From Candidatus Gastranaerophilales bacterium (GTDB lineage: Bacteria; Cyanobacteriota; Vampirovibrionia; Gastranaerophilales; Gastranaerophilaceae), in contig CALVEI010000014.1 in NCBI GenBank assembly GCA_944326515.1, positions 1 to 40,170 of the forward strand: DNA of 40,170 nt, given 5' to 3'. The notes under the pieces were generated by a model. It was not told the origin of the DNA, did not search any database, and was given only the letters and a program-made list of their open reading frames with translations. Of the stretch, positions 24,192 through 33,227 are shown one piece after another; the stretch's first letter is position 1, and each line of letters starts with the position of its first letter. The position numbers and the translations under genes are program-made.

Positions 24192-24929
24192 TTAAATTTT
24201 TACTTTAGAGTATGTATTATAACCGTTAAAAGCTTTGAAAGACAAAGGTAACGGATTTAACATTGTAATATTGCGTTTTATTTGTGTTTTTCTTATTTCA
24301 GAAGTTTCTTTTTCTAACATATGATTTTGAATTTTAGAAGCTACAATATTTCTCACATAAGGAGTAACAATATTGCAAGCAATAACAGAAGCAACTATTG
24401 CAGAAATAACTCCCACGTTATCTTTGTGGTCTTCCAATTTTTCCAATGCTGCAGCTATAAGTTTTTTTGCCTGAGCTTTTTCATCAATACTTAAGCCTTT
24501 CAACATATCAAGATTATCAGGATCTTTTAAAAGTTTAGAAAGTGCTGTTTTTAATTCATCTTTGGTAAAAAGATTTTGCCAATTTTTATAATCCAAATTC
24601 ATTGAAGGCTTAATAGCTACAAGAGCTTTAGCAACATCATCGCTTAGCAATTTGCCTTTTTCAACAAGCTGATCAGCACCTCTTTTTATTGCTTCACAGA
24701 TTGTATAATACATTGCAACGTTAACCGCAGCGTCAGCACCTTCTTGAGGAAGCAAAAATCTTTTTTGTTCTTTGTCAATGTTTTTGTCACCAATAACAGC
24801 ACCTATCTGAGCAGCAGAGCCTAAAACCCAGCCCAATGCGCCCAAGTGCACAAGCAACTTGCCACTATCTTTTGAATAGTTGTCAAACATATATTGAGAA
24901 ATGTTTTGCACCATCTTAGACAATGACAT
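24192..24929 (-). CDS. Membrane-associated protein of unknown function (pair, downstream member)
   Basis: This 245-residue protein has a hydrophobic stretch around residues 28-46 (LVHLGALGWVLGSAAQIGAV), another near 70-80, and a third at about 172-190 (VGVISAIVASVIACNIVTPY). They are separated by charged helical segments. The C-terminus contains PLSFKAFNGYN. I do not recognise the family. Its start overlaps the stop of the upstream gene by one base (TAATG), so the pair is coupled. The two share a similar layout: a hydrophobic helix, an (N)KDxD/NIDKEQ-type charged turn, then another hydrophobic helix. They may be distant paralogs. Confidence 0.65.
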   Translation of the reverse strand: MSLSKMVQNISQYMFDNYSKDSGKLLVHLGALGWVLGSAAQIGAVIGDKNIDKEQKRFLLPQEGADAAVNVAMYYTICEAIKRGADQLVEKGKLLSDDVAKALVAIKPSMNLDYKNWQNLFTKDELKTALSKLLKDPDNLDMLKGLSIDEKAQAKKLIAAALEKLEDHKDNVGVISAIVASVIACNIVTPYVRNIVASKIQNHMLEKETSEIRKTQIKRNITMLNPLPLSFKAFNGYNTYSKVKI

Positions 24930-25522
24930 TATTTATTAACCTCCTTTTCTTGTGTTTGAGAAGGAGTATTAATATGTTTTTGAAAAACATTTGTAAAATA
25001 TTTAGTTAACGGAGCATCTAACAAAAAGTTTGTAGCAACCATTGCTATAGTCGCAACCAATGTCCCCATTGCTTTTCTGTATTTTGTCATACGCTTCATT
25101 AACTCTTTATCTGATATAGGAAAAATTGATTTTTGTGAAAATAAAGGAGTTAAGAAACCTTTTTTAGCATCAGGAATAATTTCTTTAACAATAGTTTTTT
25201 GCGCATCTGCAAAAACTTTTTCAAACTGAGAATATCTGTTAGCAAACCATATACCTGCATATCTCACAGCAACACCTACAGCAGTACCCGCAATAATTTT
25301 AGCGACAGTTCTTGCTGCAGAAAGTTTTCTTGTTTCTTCATCAACATCTTTATTATGCAAATCAATAAACGGCTGTGTTGCAAGAGCAGTAGCCCCAAGA
25401 ACAATCCTTTGCTCCGGTGCGTGCAAACGTCTGCCAGCCCACGCCAATCCGTTTTTTACATGTTCATTGCTAATAATCACAGTAGTGAGACCTTTCACAC
25501 TTAGCCCATCTGCTTTTGCCAA
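24929..25522 (-). CDS. Membrane-associated protein of unknown function (pair, upstream member)
   Basis: This 197-residue protein has hydrophobic segments near residues 38-52, 70-92 (VAKIIAGTAVGVAVRYAGIW) and 150-168 (LVATIAMVATNFLLDAPL). A positively charged segment (GRRLHAPEQR) and the turn NKDVDEETRKLSAARTV lie between the first two. No known domain is recognised. No ATG is available; the longest frame begins at TTG 25522 without a ribosome-binding site, and a stop lies a few codons upstream. A GTG at 25498 is another possible start, so the N-terminus is uncertain. It is coupled to the next gene by an overlapping TAATG. Confidence 0.6.
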   Translation of the reverse strand: MAKADGLSVKGLTTVIISNEHVKNGLAWAGRRLHAPEQRIVLGATALATQPFIDLHNKDVDEETRKLSAARTVAKIIAGTAVGVAVRYAGIWFANRYSQFEKVFADAQKTIVKEIIPDAKKGFLTPLFSQKSIFPISDKELMKRMTKYRKAMGTLVATIAMVATNFLLDAPLTKYFTNVFQKHINTPSQTQEKEVNK

Positions 25523-25606
25523 AAACAGATTAAGCTACACCATACAAGACATGTAAAACAAAACACACTTTGGAATTTACAAACAAACCGTTATTGTAAA
25601 GGTTTT

Positions 25607-26026
25607 TTAACGTTTTTTATTATCTAAAAATTCACTAAATTTTTTATTAATTTTAATGCTGTATCCGCAAGTATCAAAAGTCTCACAGCCACCAAGTCTT
25701 ATTTTAGAATCAACCATCGGATACATTCTGCAATATATAGAACGAAACATATAATCTCTACATCTGTTATTTTCATCTAACGATTTACATTTGAAAAGCA
25801 AAACACCTTTGTCATTTTTGCCTGCTATTTCAAAACAATTGTATTTTTTATCAAACTGTTTTAAATCTTCAAACTGTTTTTCGTCCCTGACATATTCGTC
25901 CTCTATCATAAACACGATGTTACGACAGCAAGCACCGCACTGAAGACATTTGCCCTCTATTTTGTATTTAGAAGAAAAAAATTTATCAAAATAAAATTTT
26001 AGGTATAGAAAAAAATCTCTAAACAC
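25607..26026 (-). CDS. YkgJ-family CxxCxxCC cluster protein
   Basis: This 139-residue protein has the metal-binding motif CLQCGACC (Cys27, 30, 33, 34) followed by the family's second half, FKCKSL...NRCRDY and RSIYCRMYPMV. Members (Pfam YkgJ, CxxCxxCC) are predicted to bind zinc or an iron-sulfur cluster; their reaction is mostly unknown. The start is GTG, sharing a base with the TAG stop of the upstream gene, with GGTAAG as a modest ribosome-binding site. A hydrophobic N-terminal stretch may lie on the membrane. It ends a minus-strand run of three overlapping genes. Confidence 0.8.
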   Translation of the reverse strand: MFRDFFLYLKFYFDKFFSSKYKIEGKCLQCGACCRNIVFMIEDEYVRDEKQFEDLKQFDKKYNCFEIAGKNDKGVLLFKCKSLDENNRCRDYMFRSIYCRMYPMVDSKIRLGGCETFDTCGYSIKINKKFSEFLDNKKR

Positions 26027-26454
26027 TACTTACCAATCCAAAAATCGTTTCTTATAATAGGCCAATCGAAATCATCAAAGGAAAATATTTGCATAAAATA
26101 ATACCCTGGTTCTCCAATAACAAAATAAGATTTAAAATATTTTAAAGACGTATCAATTTGATAATCTTTTGACCAATATACCTTATAACCCCAGTGGTTG
26201 GTTTTTTCTTCTTTTTTTACAATCTGTACTCTTATATAGTCATCCTTAAAACCTTCATTGTTTAAAAGGATATAATAAACTTTTTCGCCTACAGGAAAAT
26301 GCCTACCTGCGTTGTTAATTGTTTGATTTGTTATCGGCTGACTATTAAAAAGCAATAAAGCATCACGTTTTCTGCATCTAAAGCCAAAACCGCAGCAAAC
26401 AAAAACACTAACTATACATAAAAGAATTAAACTGTATCGAGCCTTATTGTTCAT
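26026..26454 (-). CDS. Small secreted or membrane-anchored protein of unknown function
   Basis: This 142-residue protein starts with one hydrophobic N-terminal segment (YSLILLCIVSVFVCCGFGF), which is a signal anchor or signal peptide. The remainder is rich in aromatic residues and looks like beta strands (VGEKVYYILLNNEGF, YIRVQIVKKEEK, FVIGEPGYYFMQIF). A Cys near the hydrophobic core does not fit a clean lipobox, so lipoprotein status is doubtful. It overlaps the preceding TPR gene by 11 bases and the following YkgJ-like gene by one base. The three are probably expressed together. Confidence 0.6.
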   Translation of the reverse strand: MNNKARYSLILLCIVSVFVCCGFGFRCRKRDALLLFNSQPITNQTINNAGRHFPVGEKVYYILLNNEGFKDDYIRVQIVKKEEKTNHWGYKVYWSKDYQIDTSLKYFKSYFVIGEPGYYFMQIFSFDDFDWPIIRNDFWIGK

Positions 26455-28453
26455 TAACTTTTGTTTTTAAATACTCAATCTGTCTTTTAACATCAGCTTT
26501 AACAGCAGCATCTGTTGTTAGACCAACAAACTTTTCATAATTAGCAATAGCTTGAGAATAATCCTTTTCCTCCTCGTATGCAATACCTAAAGCATAATAA
26601 GCATAAGCATATTTAGGATTTACAGAAATAACTTTATTAAAAGTATCTTTTGCCTTGTTTTTTTGTTTTAGCTCTGCATAGCAAAGCCCTGCATTAAACA
26701 TTGCATCCACGTTTTTAGGGTTCAATGTCATTACTTTTTCGTATTGCAAAAGCGCATTATTTGTGTCATCAGCCGCTTTATATGTATTACCAAGTTTTAT
26801 TAAAACAGGCTCATTGTCAGGATCAAGATTCAAAACTTTTTGATACTCTGCAACTGCTTTATCTAACATTTTTTCTTTAAGATACAAATCAGCAAGAGCC
26901 TCATGTGCTCCTAAATTTTTAACATCTGTAGCAAGCACCTTGTTATATGCAACTATTGCATCTTGATTTCTGCCATATTTGCTAAGCAATCTTGCATAAT
27001 CCAAATTGATTTGAGCATTTTCAGGGTTTATTTCAAGAGCTTTTTCAAATTTTTCCAAAGCCTTTACTCTAGCACCCATCGAATCATAAACACCAGCCAT
27101 AGCTACTAGAGCAACCGAATCGTTAGCATTCAAATCTGCGGCCTGTTCATAATAAGAAAGAGCCTTCTTTGTCTGACCATTTTTCATTAAAGAATCACCT
27201 TGAGCAATATAAGCTTTACCAAGATAATCTCTTACCTTTGGCTCATTTCTTTGTGCGTAAAGATTTTTATATATAGCAATAGCTGACTCATAATTACCAA
27301 GAGCGTGCTCAGCAATTGCTTTATTAAACAAAACATTGTAATCACTCTTATCAACAGTAAGCAACTCATCATATAATTTAATTGCTTCCGGATAATTTTT
27401 AGAAAGATGATAAGTCCTAGCCAACTCTTTTTTCACATCAACATTAGATGAATTTATTGCAAGGGCAGACTTAAATGTATTGATTGCATCTGCATATTTC
27501 TCATTCTTTTGATATACAAGACCAAGATTATAATATGCTGCTGCATCTTTTGGCTTGTACTGAATATACTCTTTATACATAGCAATAGCATCTTGAGTCT
27601 TACCCATATCAGCAAGCAAATTTGCATAATCGAGTTTTAAATCGTTTAAATCAGGTTTGATAGAAAAAGCATTTCTAAACTCAATCAAAGCCAACTCGTC
27701 CTTAGACAATCTGACATATGCCAATGCCATATTAGCGTGAGAGGCATAGTCTGTAGAGTCATTTCTGACGGCTTTTTTAAACATCTCTACGGCATTTGTA
27801 TAGTCACCTGAGCGAAGCAATGCCAAGCCATAATTAGGATATTCTTTAAAAGTAGCCGGATTTTTTGTGTACAAAGTAGCGTACTCATCCGCCGCATCTT
27901 GATACTTATCCATCTTCAAATAAATAGATGCAAGATTAGCTCTTGCTTCAGTATCATCAGGATAATAACCTAAAAATGTTTTAAAATATTTTATTGCTTC
28001 CTGATCATCACCCTGCAAAGATTTAACACTGGCAAGATTTAAGTAATTGTATTTATATTCAGGAAAAATAGTTAAAGCTTGGTTATATGCAGCAAAAGCA
28101 TTTTCATAATCGTGTTGTTGTTGCAAAATATTACCGATACTAATATAAACAACAGCATCATTAGGTTTGAGTTTAACAGCTTTTTTGTATGCAATCAAAG
28201 CATTATCCCAATCCCCCATTTCTGAATACAATCCACCAAGTTTTATGTATAAAATAGGTTCATCTGGAGATAAATCTATAGCACTTTTTATCTTTTCTAT
28301 TGCCATTGAATAATTGCAATCTTTTTCCAAAACATTAGAATCTTGATAAAGTTTATAAGACTCGGGGGACATTTTTGCTGAAGCACTAAAATCCGAACAT
28401 ACCGGAGTAAGAGCCAACATCAATGATAATGCTATAGTCAAATTTTTTCTCAT
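26444..28453 (-). CDS. Secreted protein made of TPR repeats
   Basis: This 669-residue protein has a signal peptide (KNLTIALSLMLALTPVCSDF) and then about 17-18 consecutive 34-residue tetratricopeptide repeats covering nearly the whole mature chain. Typical repeat cores are WDNALIAYKKAVKLKPND, YADAINTFKSALAINSSN and LDKAVAEYQKVLNLDPDN. No catalytic domain is visible, so it is probably a periplasmic scaffold for a multiprotein machine. ATG 28453 has AGGA five bases upstream; a TATAAT lies at 28469-28464. The next gene overlaps its end by 11 bases. Confidence 0.85.
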   Translation of the reverse strand: MRKNLTIALSLMLALTPVCSDFSASAKMSPESYKLYQDSNVLEKDCNYSMAIEKIKSAIDLSPDEPILYIKLGGLYSEMGDWDNALIAYKKAVKLKPNDAVVYISIGNILQQQHDYENAFAAYNQALTIFPEYKYNYLNLASVKSLQGDDQEAIKYFKTFLGYYPDDTEARANLASIYLKMDKYQDAADEYATLYTKNPATFKEYPNYGLALLRSGDYTNAVEMFKKAVRNDSTDYASHANMALAYVRLSKDELALIEFRNAFSIKPDLNDLKLDYANLLADMGKTQDAIAMYKEYIQYKPKDAAAYYNLGLVYQKNEKYADAINTFKSALAINSSNVDVKKELARTYHLSKNYPEAIKLYDELLTVDKSDYNVLFNKAIAEHALGNYESAIAIYKNLYAQRNEPKVRDYLGKAYIAQGDSLMKNGQTKKALSYYEQAADLNANDSVALVAMAGVYDSMGARVKALEKFEKALEINPENAQINLDYARLLSKYGRNQDAIVAYNKVLATDVKNLGAHEALADLYLKEKMLDKAVAEYQKVLNLDPDNEPVLIKLGNTYKAADDTNNALLQYEKVMTLNPKNVDAMFNAGLCYAELKQKNKAKDTFNKVISVNPKYAYAYYALGIAYEEEKDYSQAIANYEKFVGLTTDAAVKADVKRQIEYLKTKVNEQ

Positions 28454-28463
28454 AATCCTAATT

Positions 28464-28469
28464 ATTATA
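28464..28469 (-). promoter_or_regulatory. -10 box of the TPR gene
   Basis: TATAAT reads on the minus strand at 28469-28464, about 10 bases before the ATG. A TTGATT lies only 14 bases upstream, too close for a standard -35, so the box is supported mainly by its own match. Confidence 0.35.
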
Positions 28470-28502
28470 TGATTTTAAAAAAAAATCAATAATACCTCTC
28501 TA

Positions 28503-28961
28503 TCACTTTGAATTTAGTTCTTTTCTTGCCTCTTCTAAAGACATTTTTGTTATCATTTGTTTTTTATTCTTTTTAAAAATATCTTTGCTATACACAGCTA
28601 ACCAATATTTGTCTCCTGAACCGTTAACAACAAAAGATATCTTTTGGGTAACAGGTTTATTAAACTTTAACGGCCTAAAAAACACTATAGATTCTTTATT
28701 TTCTGGAGTATAAACTTTCCCTTTATTGTCTGTGAGCTCTACATATACGGCTTGACTAAGTATAGATTTATTTTTTGCCTGAACAGTAACACTGACTTTT
28801 TTAGAAGAAATTAAAATCTCATTAATTTTAAAGTAAAGTCCGTTAGAAACAAAACCTGTATTACCAACACCTGTAACAACACGTTGTCTGGCTTGTACAG
28901 AGGGGACAAAAGAGACAAAACCAATTAACAGAATCAAAACTGTAATAAACACTCTTTTCAT
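28503..28961 (-). CDS. Secreted beta-sandwich-like protein of unknown function
   Basis: This 152-residue protein has a clear signal peptide (MKRVFITVLILLIGFVSFVPSVQA). The mature domain is beta-rich: LYFKINEILISSKKVSVTVQ, QAVYVELTDNKGKVYTPEN and PVTQKISFVVNG resemble the Ig-like fold of DUF4352-type extracytoplasmic domains. No active-site residues stand out. GAAG precedes the ATG. It lies between other minus-strand genes for secreted proteins with its own gaps (49 and 44 bases), so it may be a separate unit. Confidence 0.65.
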   Translation of the reverse strand: MKRVFITVLILLIGFVSFVPSVQARQRVVTGVGNTGFVSNGLYFKINEILISSKKVSVTVQAKNKSILSQAVYVELTDNKGKVYTPENKESIVFFRPLKFNKPVTQKISFVVNGSGDKYWLAVYSKDIFKKNKKQMITKMSLEEARKELNSK

Positions 28962-29005
28962 ATCTTCATTCTATAAATTTTATAACATATTGTCAACGAA
29001 ACCGA

Positions 29006-29575
29006 CTACTCAGGGATTTCTTCAACAACTTCCCTTTTTGCAATAGGCTTGCCTTTAGCGTTATAACCTATATTGCCTATCCAATGGGCTTTCAATTTTC
29101 CGTTTTTAGTATATGCATACTGTTCTTCATCAGAAACATACAGCCCAATAGAAATAAGGTTTCCCGTTACGGGATTATATTTTCCCACTCGGTATGGATA
29201 ATCTTCTCCAAAATGTTTATCTACATCAACAGCAGCAAGGTATCCGCTTGTAGTGTAGTAATACGCGTATTCAGGTTTGTCGTCATAAACGATAACATAA
29301 CCTTTAACAAATCCTCTTATATTGAAAGACATTATACTGCGGCCTTCAATTTGTTTGCCGTTTTTTAGAGCTTCTCTATTTTCTTTATTGTTTGCATCAA
29401 CAAGATAATCCTCGAGTAGTTTTTTATCTAGTTTTAAATCCAACCCTTCAAAAGCAAGTTTTCTAGCAGACTCTTCATTATACAAAACACTCCCTTGCAA
29501 AACCTTCTCCTGTGACAAAGCAGGTGTAACAAAAGATAAAAACAATACTAAAACTATAAAAAACTTGTTAAACAT
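29006..29575 (-). CDS. Secreted protein of unknown function downstream of the flippase
   Basis: This 189-residue protein has a signal peptide (MFNKFFIVLVLFLSFVTPALS). The mature part is acidic at first (residues 30-85), then rich in Tyr/Gly strands (YYYTTSGYLAAVD, YRVGKYNPVTGNLISIGLYV, YAYTKNGKLKAHWIGNIGYN). These repeat a pattern of turn plus strand, somewhat like MORN or YwqK-type repeats; that similarity is weak. The start lies 2 bases after the flippase stop, so it is translated from the same transcript. Confidence 0.6.
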   Translation of the reverse strand: MFNKFFIVLVLFLSFVTPALSQEKVLQGSVLYNEESARKLAFEGLDLKLDKKLLEDYLVDANNKENREALKNGKQIEGRSIMSFNIRGFVKGYVIVYDDKPEYAYYYTTSGYLAAVDVDKHFGEDYPYRVGKYNPVTGNLISIGLYVSDEEQYAYTKNGKLKAHWIGNIGYNAKGKPIAKREVVEEIPE

Positions 29576-29577
29576 TA

Positions 29578-31032
29578 CTACTCCAATTCATCTTTAAAGA
29601 CGCCTTTTGTAAAGTAATAAAGAACATAATACAAAGTCAAAAGAATATAAATTTGTACAACTGGCAATATAGGGCTGCACTTTAAATAATACCACGCAAT
29701 ACCTGATGGTACAAAACACAATAATATGTGGAATAGTCTTCTGTATGGAACCTGCCAATTTAAACCTGGCACTATAACAACAATAGTAAGCAAGAAATAT
29801 AGTATATTAGATATCAAAGTTGCAATACCAACCCCAACAAGGCCAATCTCTCTAATTAAATAAATATTTAATGCCAAACCAATAATAGCAGAAACTACTT
29901 TTAACGTTGTTAATACGTAAGTTTTTCCGGAAAGATGATATTGATATGTTGTATAATCCGTAAAACTCAAGAAAAACGCACTAAAGGCCAAATATGGAAT
30001 CAAAACAAAAGCATTATGATACTCGCTATTTGCAAACAATGTTATTAAATCTTTTGCATACAAAGACATAATAACAACAATAGGTAGCGAAATCAGCATA
30101 TAATAGCCTGTTAACTTTGATATCAGAGGTCTTACATCTGTTTTTTCTTCATACAGATTAATTAATCTCGGATAAGCTGCTATGGTAATAATTGCAAACA
30201 ACGTCATCAAGATAGGGAAAGTCATATTGTAAGCTACCCCTACAAATCCTGCATCTACAAGGCCATGAAAATGACTTGTAATAAATTTATTACTTTGATT
30301 AATTACCCACAAGCTTAATGAAGCAATCGCAATAGGAATACCGTACAGAAATAGTGTTTTAATCATTGAAAAATCAGGTTTTTCAAACTTTAACAACCAT
30401 AAAATGTCTGTTTGAAAAACGAGAACAACGTCAATAATCGTAATCGAAATTGCCATCGCAATTAAAACAGAAACAGCCCCAAAACTAGTAAACTTTAAAA
30501 GCAAAACAGCTAAAACAATTGTTAAAATCTGGTTAATAATCGTTGTAACAGTAAAGGCCCCGGGTTTTATTTGCGCTCTCAAAACCTGGAATAAAAGTGC
30601 TCTTAATGCAACTGGCACTATCAAAACTAATACAAAAAGAAATATTTTGGGTGAAATATTAAAATACTGGTAAAACTGGTTTCTTAACAACATTGATATG
30701 ACAAACATAACAACAAGGTTTGATGCTAAAATCATCACCAATGTGGAAACATACTTTGGAACCAAACCTTCCAATTGATTTTTTCTAAAGAATCGTAAAC
30801 CTGAAAGCCCTATCCAGTCTGAAAAAATTATACATAAAAAGCTTAAAACAGCTAAAGATATTGCATAAATCCCGTATTGATCGGGCGACATCAGATTTGT
30901 ATAAACTGGAACAATCAATATATTCCCAAACAAACCAAATATCTTAGACGGCGCATATTTAAGCATATCCTTAAATACAGCCTTCATCGGCAGCGCTACC
31001 TCTTTAATATATTTATTTACTTCTTCTGTCAT
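29578..31032 (-). CDS. Polysaccharide flippase-like membrane protein (Wzx/MATE-like)
   Basis: This 484-residue protein has about 12-14 membrane segments in the MOP/Wzx (polysaccharide biosynthesis) fold. The N-terminus SKIFGLFGNILIVPVYTNLM followed by SPDQYGIYAISLAVLSF is the conserved first pair of helices, where the P-V-Y-T-N-L-M motif and G-x-Y are usual. Such proteins flip undecaprenol-linked sugars, teichoic or lipid-linked oligosaccharides across the inner membrane. No glycosyltransferase cluster surrounds it, so its substrate is unknown. It begins 3 bases after the stop of the OmpH-like gene. Confidence 0.85.
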   Translation of the reverse strand: MTEEVNKYIKEVALPMKAVFKDMLKYAPSKIFGLFGNILIVPVYTNLMSPDQYGIYAISLAVLSFLCIIFSDWIGLSGLRFFRKNQLEGLVPKYVSTLVMILASNLVVMFVISMLLRNQFYQYFNISPKIFLFVLVLIVPVALRALLFQVLRAQIKPGAFTVTTIINQILTIVLAVLLLKFTSFGAVSVLIAMAISITIIDVVLVFQTDILWLLKFEKPDFSMIKTLFLYGIPIAIASLSLWVINQSNKFITSHFHGLVDAGFVGVAYNMTFPILMTLFAIITIAAYPRLINLYEEKTDVRPLISKLTGYYMLISLPIVVIMSLYAKDLITLFANSEYHNAFVLIPYLAFSAFFLSFTDYTTYQYHLSGKTYVLTTLKVVSAIIGLALNIYLIREIGLVGVGIATLISNILYFLLTIVVIVPGLNWQVPYRRLFHILLCFVPSGIAWYYLKCSPILPVVQIYILLTLYYVLYYFTKGVFKDELE

Positions 31033-31035
31033 AAT

Positions 31036-31509
31036 TTACTTTACTTCTTTCACTATTTCGTTTGTTATATCTTCTCCGCCATATAACACGGAATCTGTTG
31101 TAAGTATCAAATCGTACTGTCTTTGTTTACCAATTTGAGTAATCTCTGAAATAATTTCTTTATTGGCATTTAATAGCTTTTCTTGATACTGTTTATCAAA
31201 ATTTTGTGTCATTAATTTAAAATCATTATTTAATTTTTTCTTTAATTCAGCTTTTTTAGCTTTATCTTTTTCTGCATTTAATTGAGCATTACCCTCTTTT
31301 AAAAATTTATTGATAGCTTCTTTTTGAGCAGTTCTTTCTTGTTTTAATTCTTTAACACTTTGAGAACTGTTAACAACCTTGGTAACATCAACCACTGCAT
31401 ACTTCTTTGATTGTTGAGAATTATCAGCAGCAAAAGAACAACTTTGAATTGCACAAACAAAAGACAGTAATACCACTACAGAAAACACTATACCTTTAAA
31501 ATTTTTCAT
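31036..31509 (-). CDS. OmpH/Skp-family periplasmic chaperone
   Basis: This 157-residue protein has a signal peptide, cleavage expected after SCSFA. It then has the OmpH pattern: a short strand (KYAVVDVTKVVNSS), a long charged coiled coil (about residues 45-120, including KELKQERTAQKEAINKFLKEG), and a final YDLILTTDSVLYGG-like strand. Skp proteins hold unfolded outer-membrane proteins in the periplasm. ATG 31509 is preferred over an in-frame ATG six codons upstream (31527) because the signal peptide starts there. It heads a tight run with the flippase and a secreted protein. Confidence 0.85.
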   Translation of the reverse strand: MKNFKGIVFSVVVLLSFVCAIQSCSFAADNSQQSKKYAVVDVTKVVNSSQSVKELKQERTAQKEAINKFLKEGNAQLNAEKDKAKKAELKKKLNNDFKLMTQNFDKQYQEKLLNANKEIISEITQIGKQRQYDLILTTDSVLYGGEDITNEIVKEVK

Positions 31510-31545
31510 CCAACAATTCCTATCCATCTAAATAAATTTGAACAA

Positions 31546-31551
31546 ATTATA
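31546..31551 (-). promoter_or_regulatory. Extended -10 promoter of the OmpH-like gene
   Basis: TGTTATAAT on the minus strand (TATAAT at 31551-31546) is an extended -10 element with no strong -35. It would start RNA near 31539 and give a leader of about 30 bases. Confidence 0.45.
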
Positions 31552-31604
31552 ACATAAATCGTTTATGAATACATAGAACACCAAAATTATATAGGTAATT
31601 TAAA

Positions 31605-31620
31605 TAGCTCTAAAGAGCTA
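31605..31620. promoter_or_regulatory. 16-bp inverted repeat in the divergent region
   Basis: TAGCTCT (31605-31611) and AGAGCTA (31614-31620) are perfect inverted copies with 2 bases between. It lies between the OmpH-like gene and the efflux operon. The short spacer fits a dimeric repressor site better than an RNA hairpin. No regulator gene is adjacent. Confidence 0.35.
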
Positions 31621-31697
31621 GTGTAGAAAAATTAAGATAATAGGATGATTTAATAATAGAAAAAATTTTCTAAAATAAGCATACAAGGTAAATAGAG

Positions 31698-33227
31698 TTG
31701 AACAGATTTCTTCGTATAAAAATAATACCAACGGTTTTAGCGTTGTCATTCACGTTTTGTCAGCTATTTTCTTGTGCCTACGGTTTTTCAATACCATTTA
31801 AAAAAGATAAACAAACAAAAAGCAACGAAAAACCAGCTGTACAAATGAAAGCAGAGGTAAACAAAACAGTAGAATACTCTCTTGAAGATTGCATTAATAT
31901 TGCATTGGCAAACGACCCGAGTATAAAAATAGCAAATACACAAAAAGATATCGCAAATTCACAGGTAGGTCTTGCCAAAGCTGATTATTTTCCGAACTTA
32001 ACTGTAGGCAACGGCTTCACATCCCAACACAACAAAAACTCCGGTCACGGTGGTGGGTTTTACAACCAAGGCGGAAGTACATCATCTGACAACAACTATT
32101 ATCAATTAAACCTTGGAGTTAACCAACTTATATGGGACTTTGGCTCAACAATAGCTCGCATTAATATGCAAAAATATAACAAAGAATCAGTTGGTTATGA
32201 CTTAGAAAATACTATTTTAAACACTATATACAGAGTAAAACTGGCTTATTTTGAAGCATTAGCAGCACTCGCTAATCAAGATGTTTTTGAACGTTCGGTA
32301 AGAATTAACAAATTAAATTACAAAAGAACAAACGCTCTATTTCAAGAAGGATTAAAATCAAAAATCGACGTTGTTAACGCACAAGTTTATTTAACAGATG
32401 CGGAAATATCACTACTAAATGCTCAAGGACAGTATCAAAACGCAATTGTGAACTTAAACAATGCAATGTATTATCCTGACGCACCTGATTACACATTAAA
32501 AAATACAGAAAGTTTTAACTTCCAAAGAACAAAACCGCAAAAAACACAAGTTAACGTAAACACAATCAAAAAAAGCGGCAGCAAAGAGTACGAACAAACC
32601 GCAATCCTAACATCAGGTATCGAAAAACAAGACATTTTACAAGATTACAAATTTCAACCATTAATCATTCCTGTTGATGAAGCAATCCAAATAGCATATG
32701 AAAACAGACCTGATTTAAAATCACTGTTAATGGTGGAAAGAGCACAAAAAGAATCACTAAAAGCGATAAAACGTTCTTACTTCCCTGTATTAAGCGCAAG
32801 CTCAGGATACAACTACAGAAAAAACAGTGACGTATCTAACACAGGTTTTAATATCGGTGTATCCCTAAATTTCCCAACCCTAAACTTTATGGATATGAAA
32901 TACAGTATCGAACAAGGTAAATCATATCTGCAAATGGCAGGAGAAAACATTGACTTATCTAAAAAAAATATACATTTTGAAGTTAAAAACAACTACGTAA
33001 ATATGGTTGTTTTGCAGAAAAAAATCCCGCTTATGGCACAAAAAGTTCAACAGACTTTAGAAAACTTTGAACTCGCTGACGGCAGATACACTGTAGGCCT
33101 AGGCAATTTTATAGAACTTCAACAAGCACAAACAAACTATAACAATGCTCAACTATCTTTTGTACAAGCAGTCTTTGACTATAACGTTGCAAAAGAACAA
33201 TTTCAAAAATCCATGGGGGTAAGATGA
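31698..33227 (+). CDS. tolC: TolC-family outer-membrane efflux protein
   Basis: This 509-residue protein has a signal peptide, then two outer-membrane efflux protein repeats (about residues 55-255 and 325-505). Each opens with a conserved helix start (YSLEDCINIALANDPSIK; VDEAIQIAYENRPDLKSL). The central helices EGLKSKIDVVNAQVYLTDAE and GLGNFIELQQAQTNYNNAQL match the family's long coiled-coil barrel. It forms the exit duct for the MacAB-like pump encoded next. The start is TTG, with AAGGT eight bases before it. The two domains are linked by a polar region near residues 275-310. Confidence 0.88.
   Translation: MNRFLRIKIIPTVLALSFTFCQLFSCAYGFSIPFKKDKQTKSNEKPAVQMKAEVNKTVEYSLEDCINIALANDPSIKIANTQKDIANSQVGLAKADYFPNLTVGNGFTSQHNKNSGHGGGFYNQGGSTSSDNNYYQLNLGVNQLIWDFGSTIARINMQKYNKESVGYDLENTILNTIYRVKLAYFEALAALANQDVFERSVRINKLNYKRTNALFQEGLKSKIDVVNAQVYLTDAEISLLNAQGQYQNAIVNLNNAMYYPDAPDYTLKNTESFNFQRTKPQKTQVNVNTIKKSGSKEYEQTAILTSGIEKQDILQDYKFQPLIIPVDEAIQIAYENRPDLKSLLMVERAQKESLKAIKRSYFPVLSASSGYNYRKNSDVSNTGFNIGVSLNFPTLNFMDMKYSIEQGKSYLQMAGENIDLSKKNIHFEVKNNYVNMVVLQKKIPLMAQKVQQTLENFELADGRYTVGLGNFIELQQAQTNYNNAQLSFVQAVFDYNVAKEQFQKSMGVR

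Noticed and set aside
25523-25606. Possible tRNA or small RNA in the gap between the paired genes and the YkgJ-like gene
   Set aside because: No cloverleaf arms or T-loop sequence are visible, and only a weak 5-bp hairpin is found.
26026-26454. Lipoprotein call for the small secreted protein
   Set aside because: The Cys residues near the N-terminal helix do not sit in a proper lipobox.
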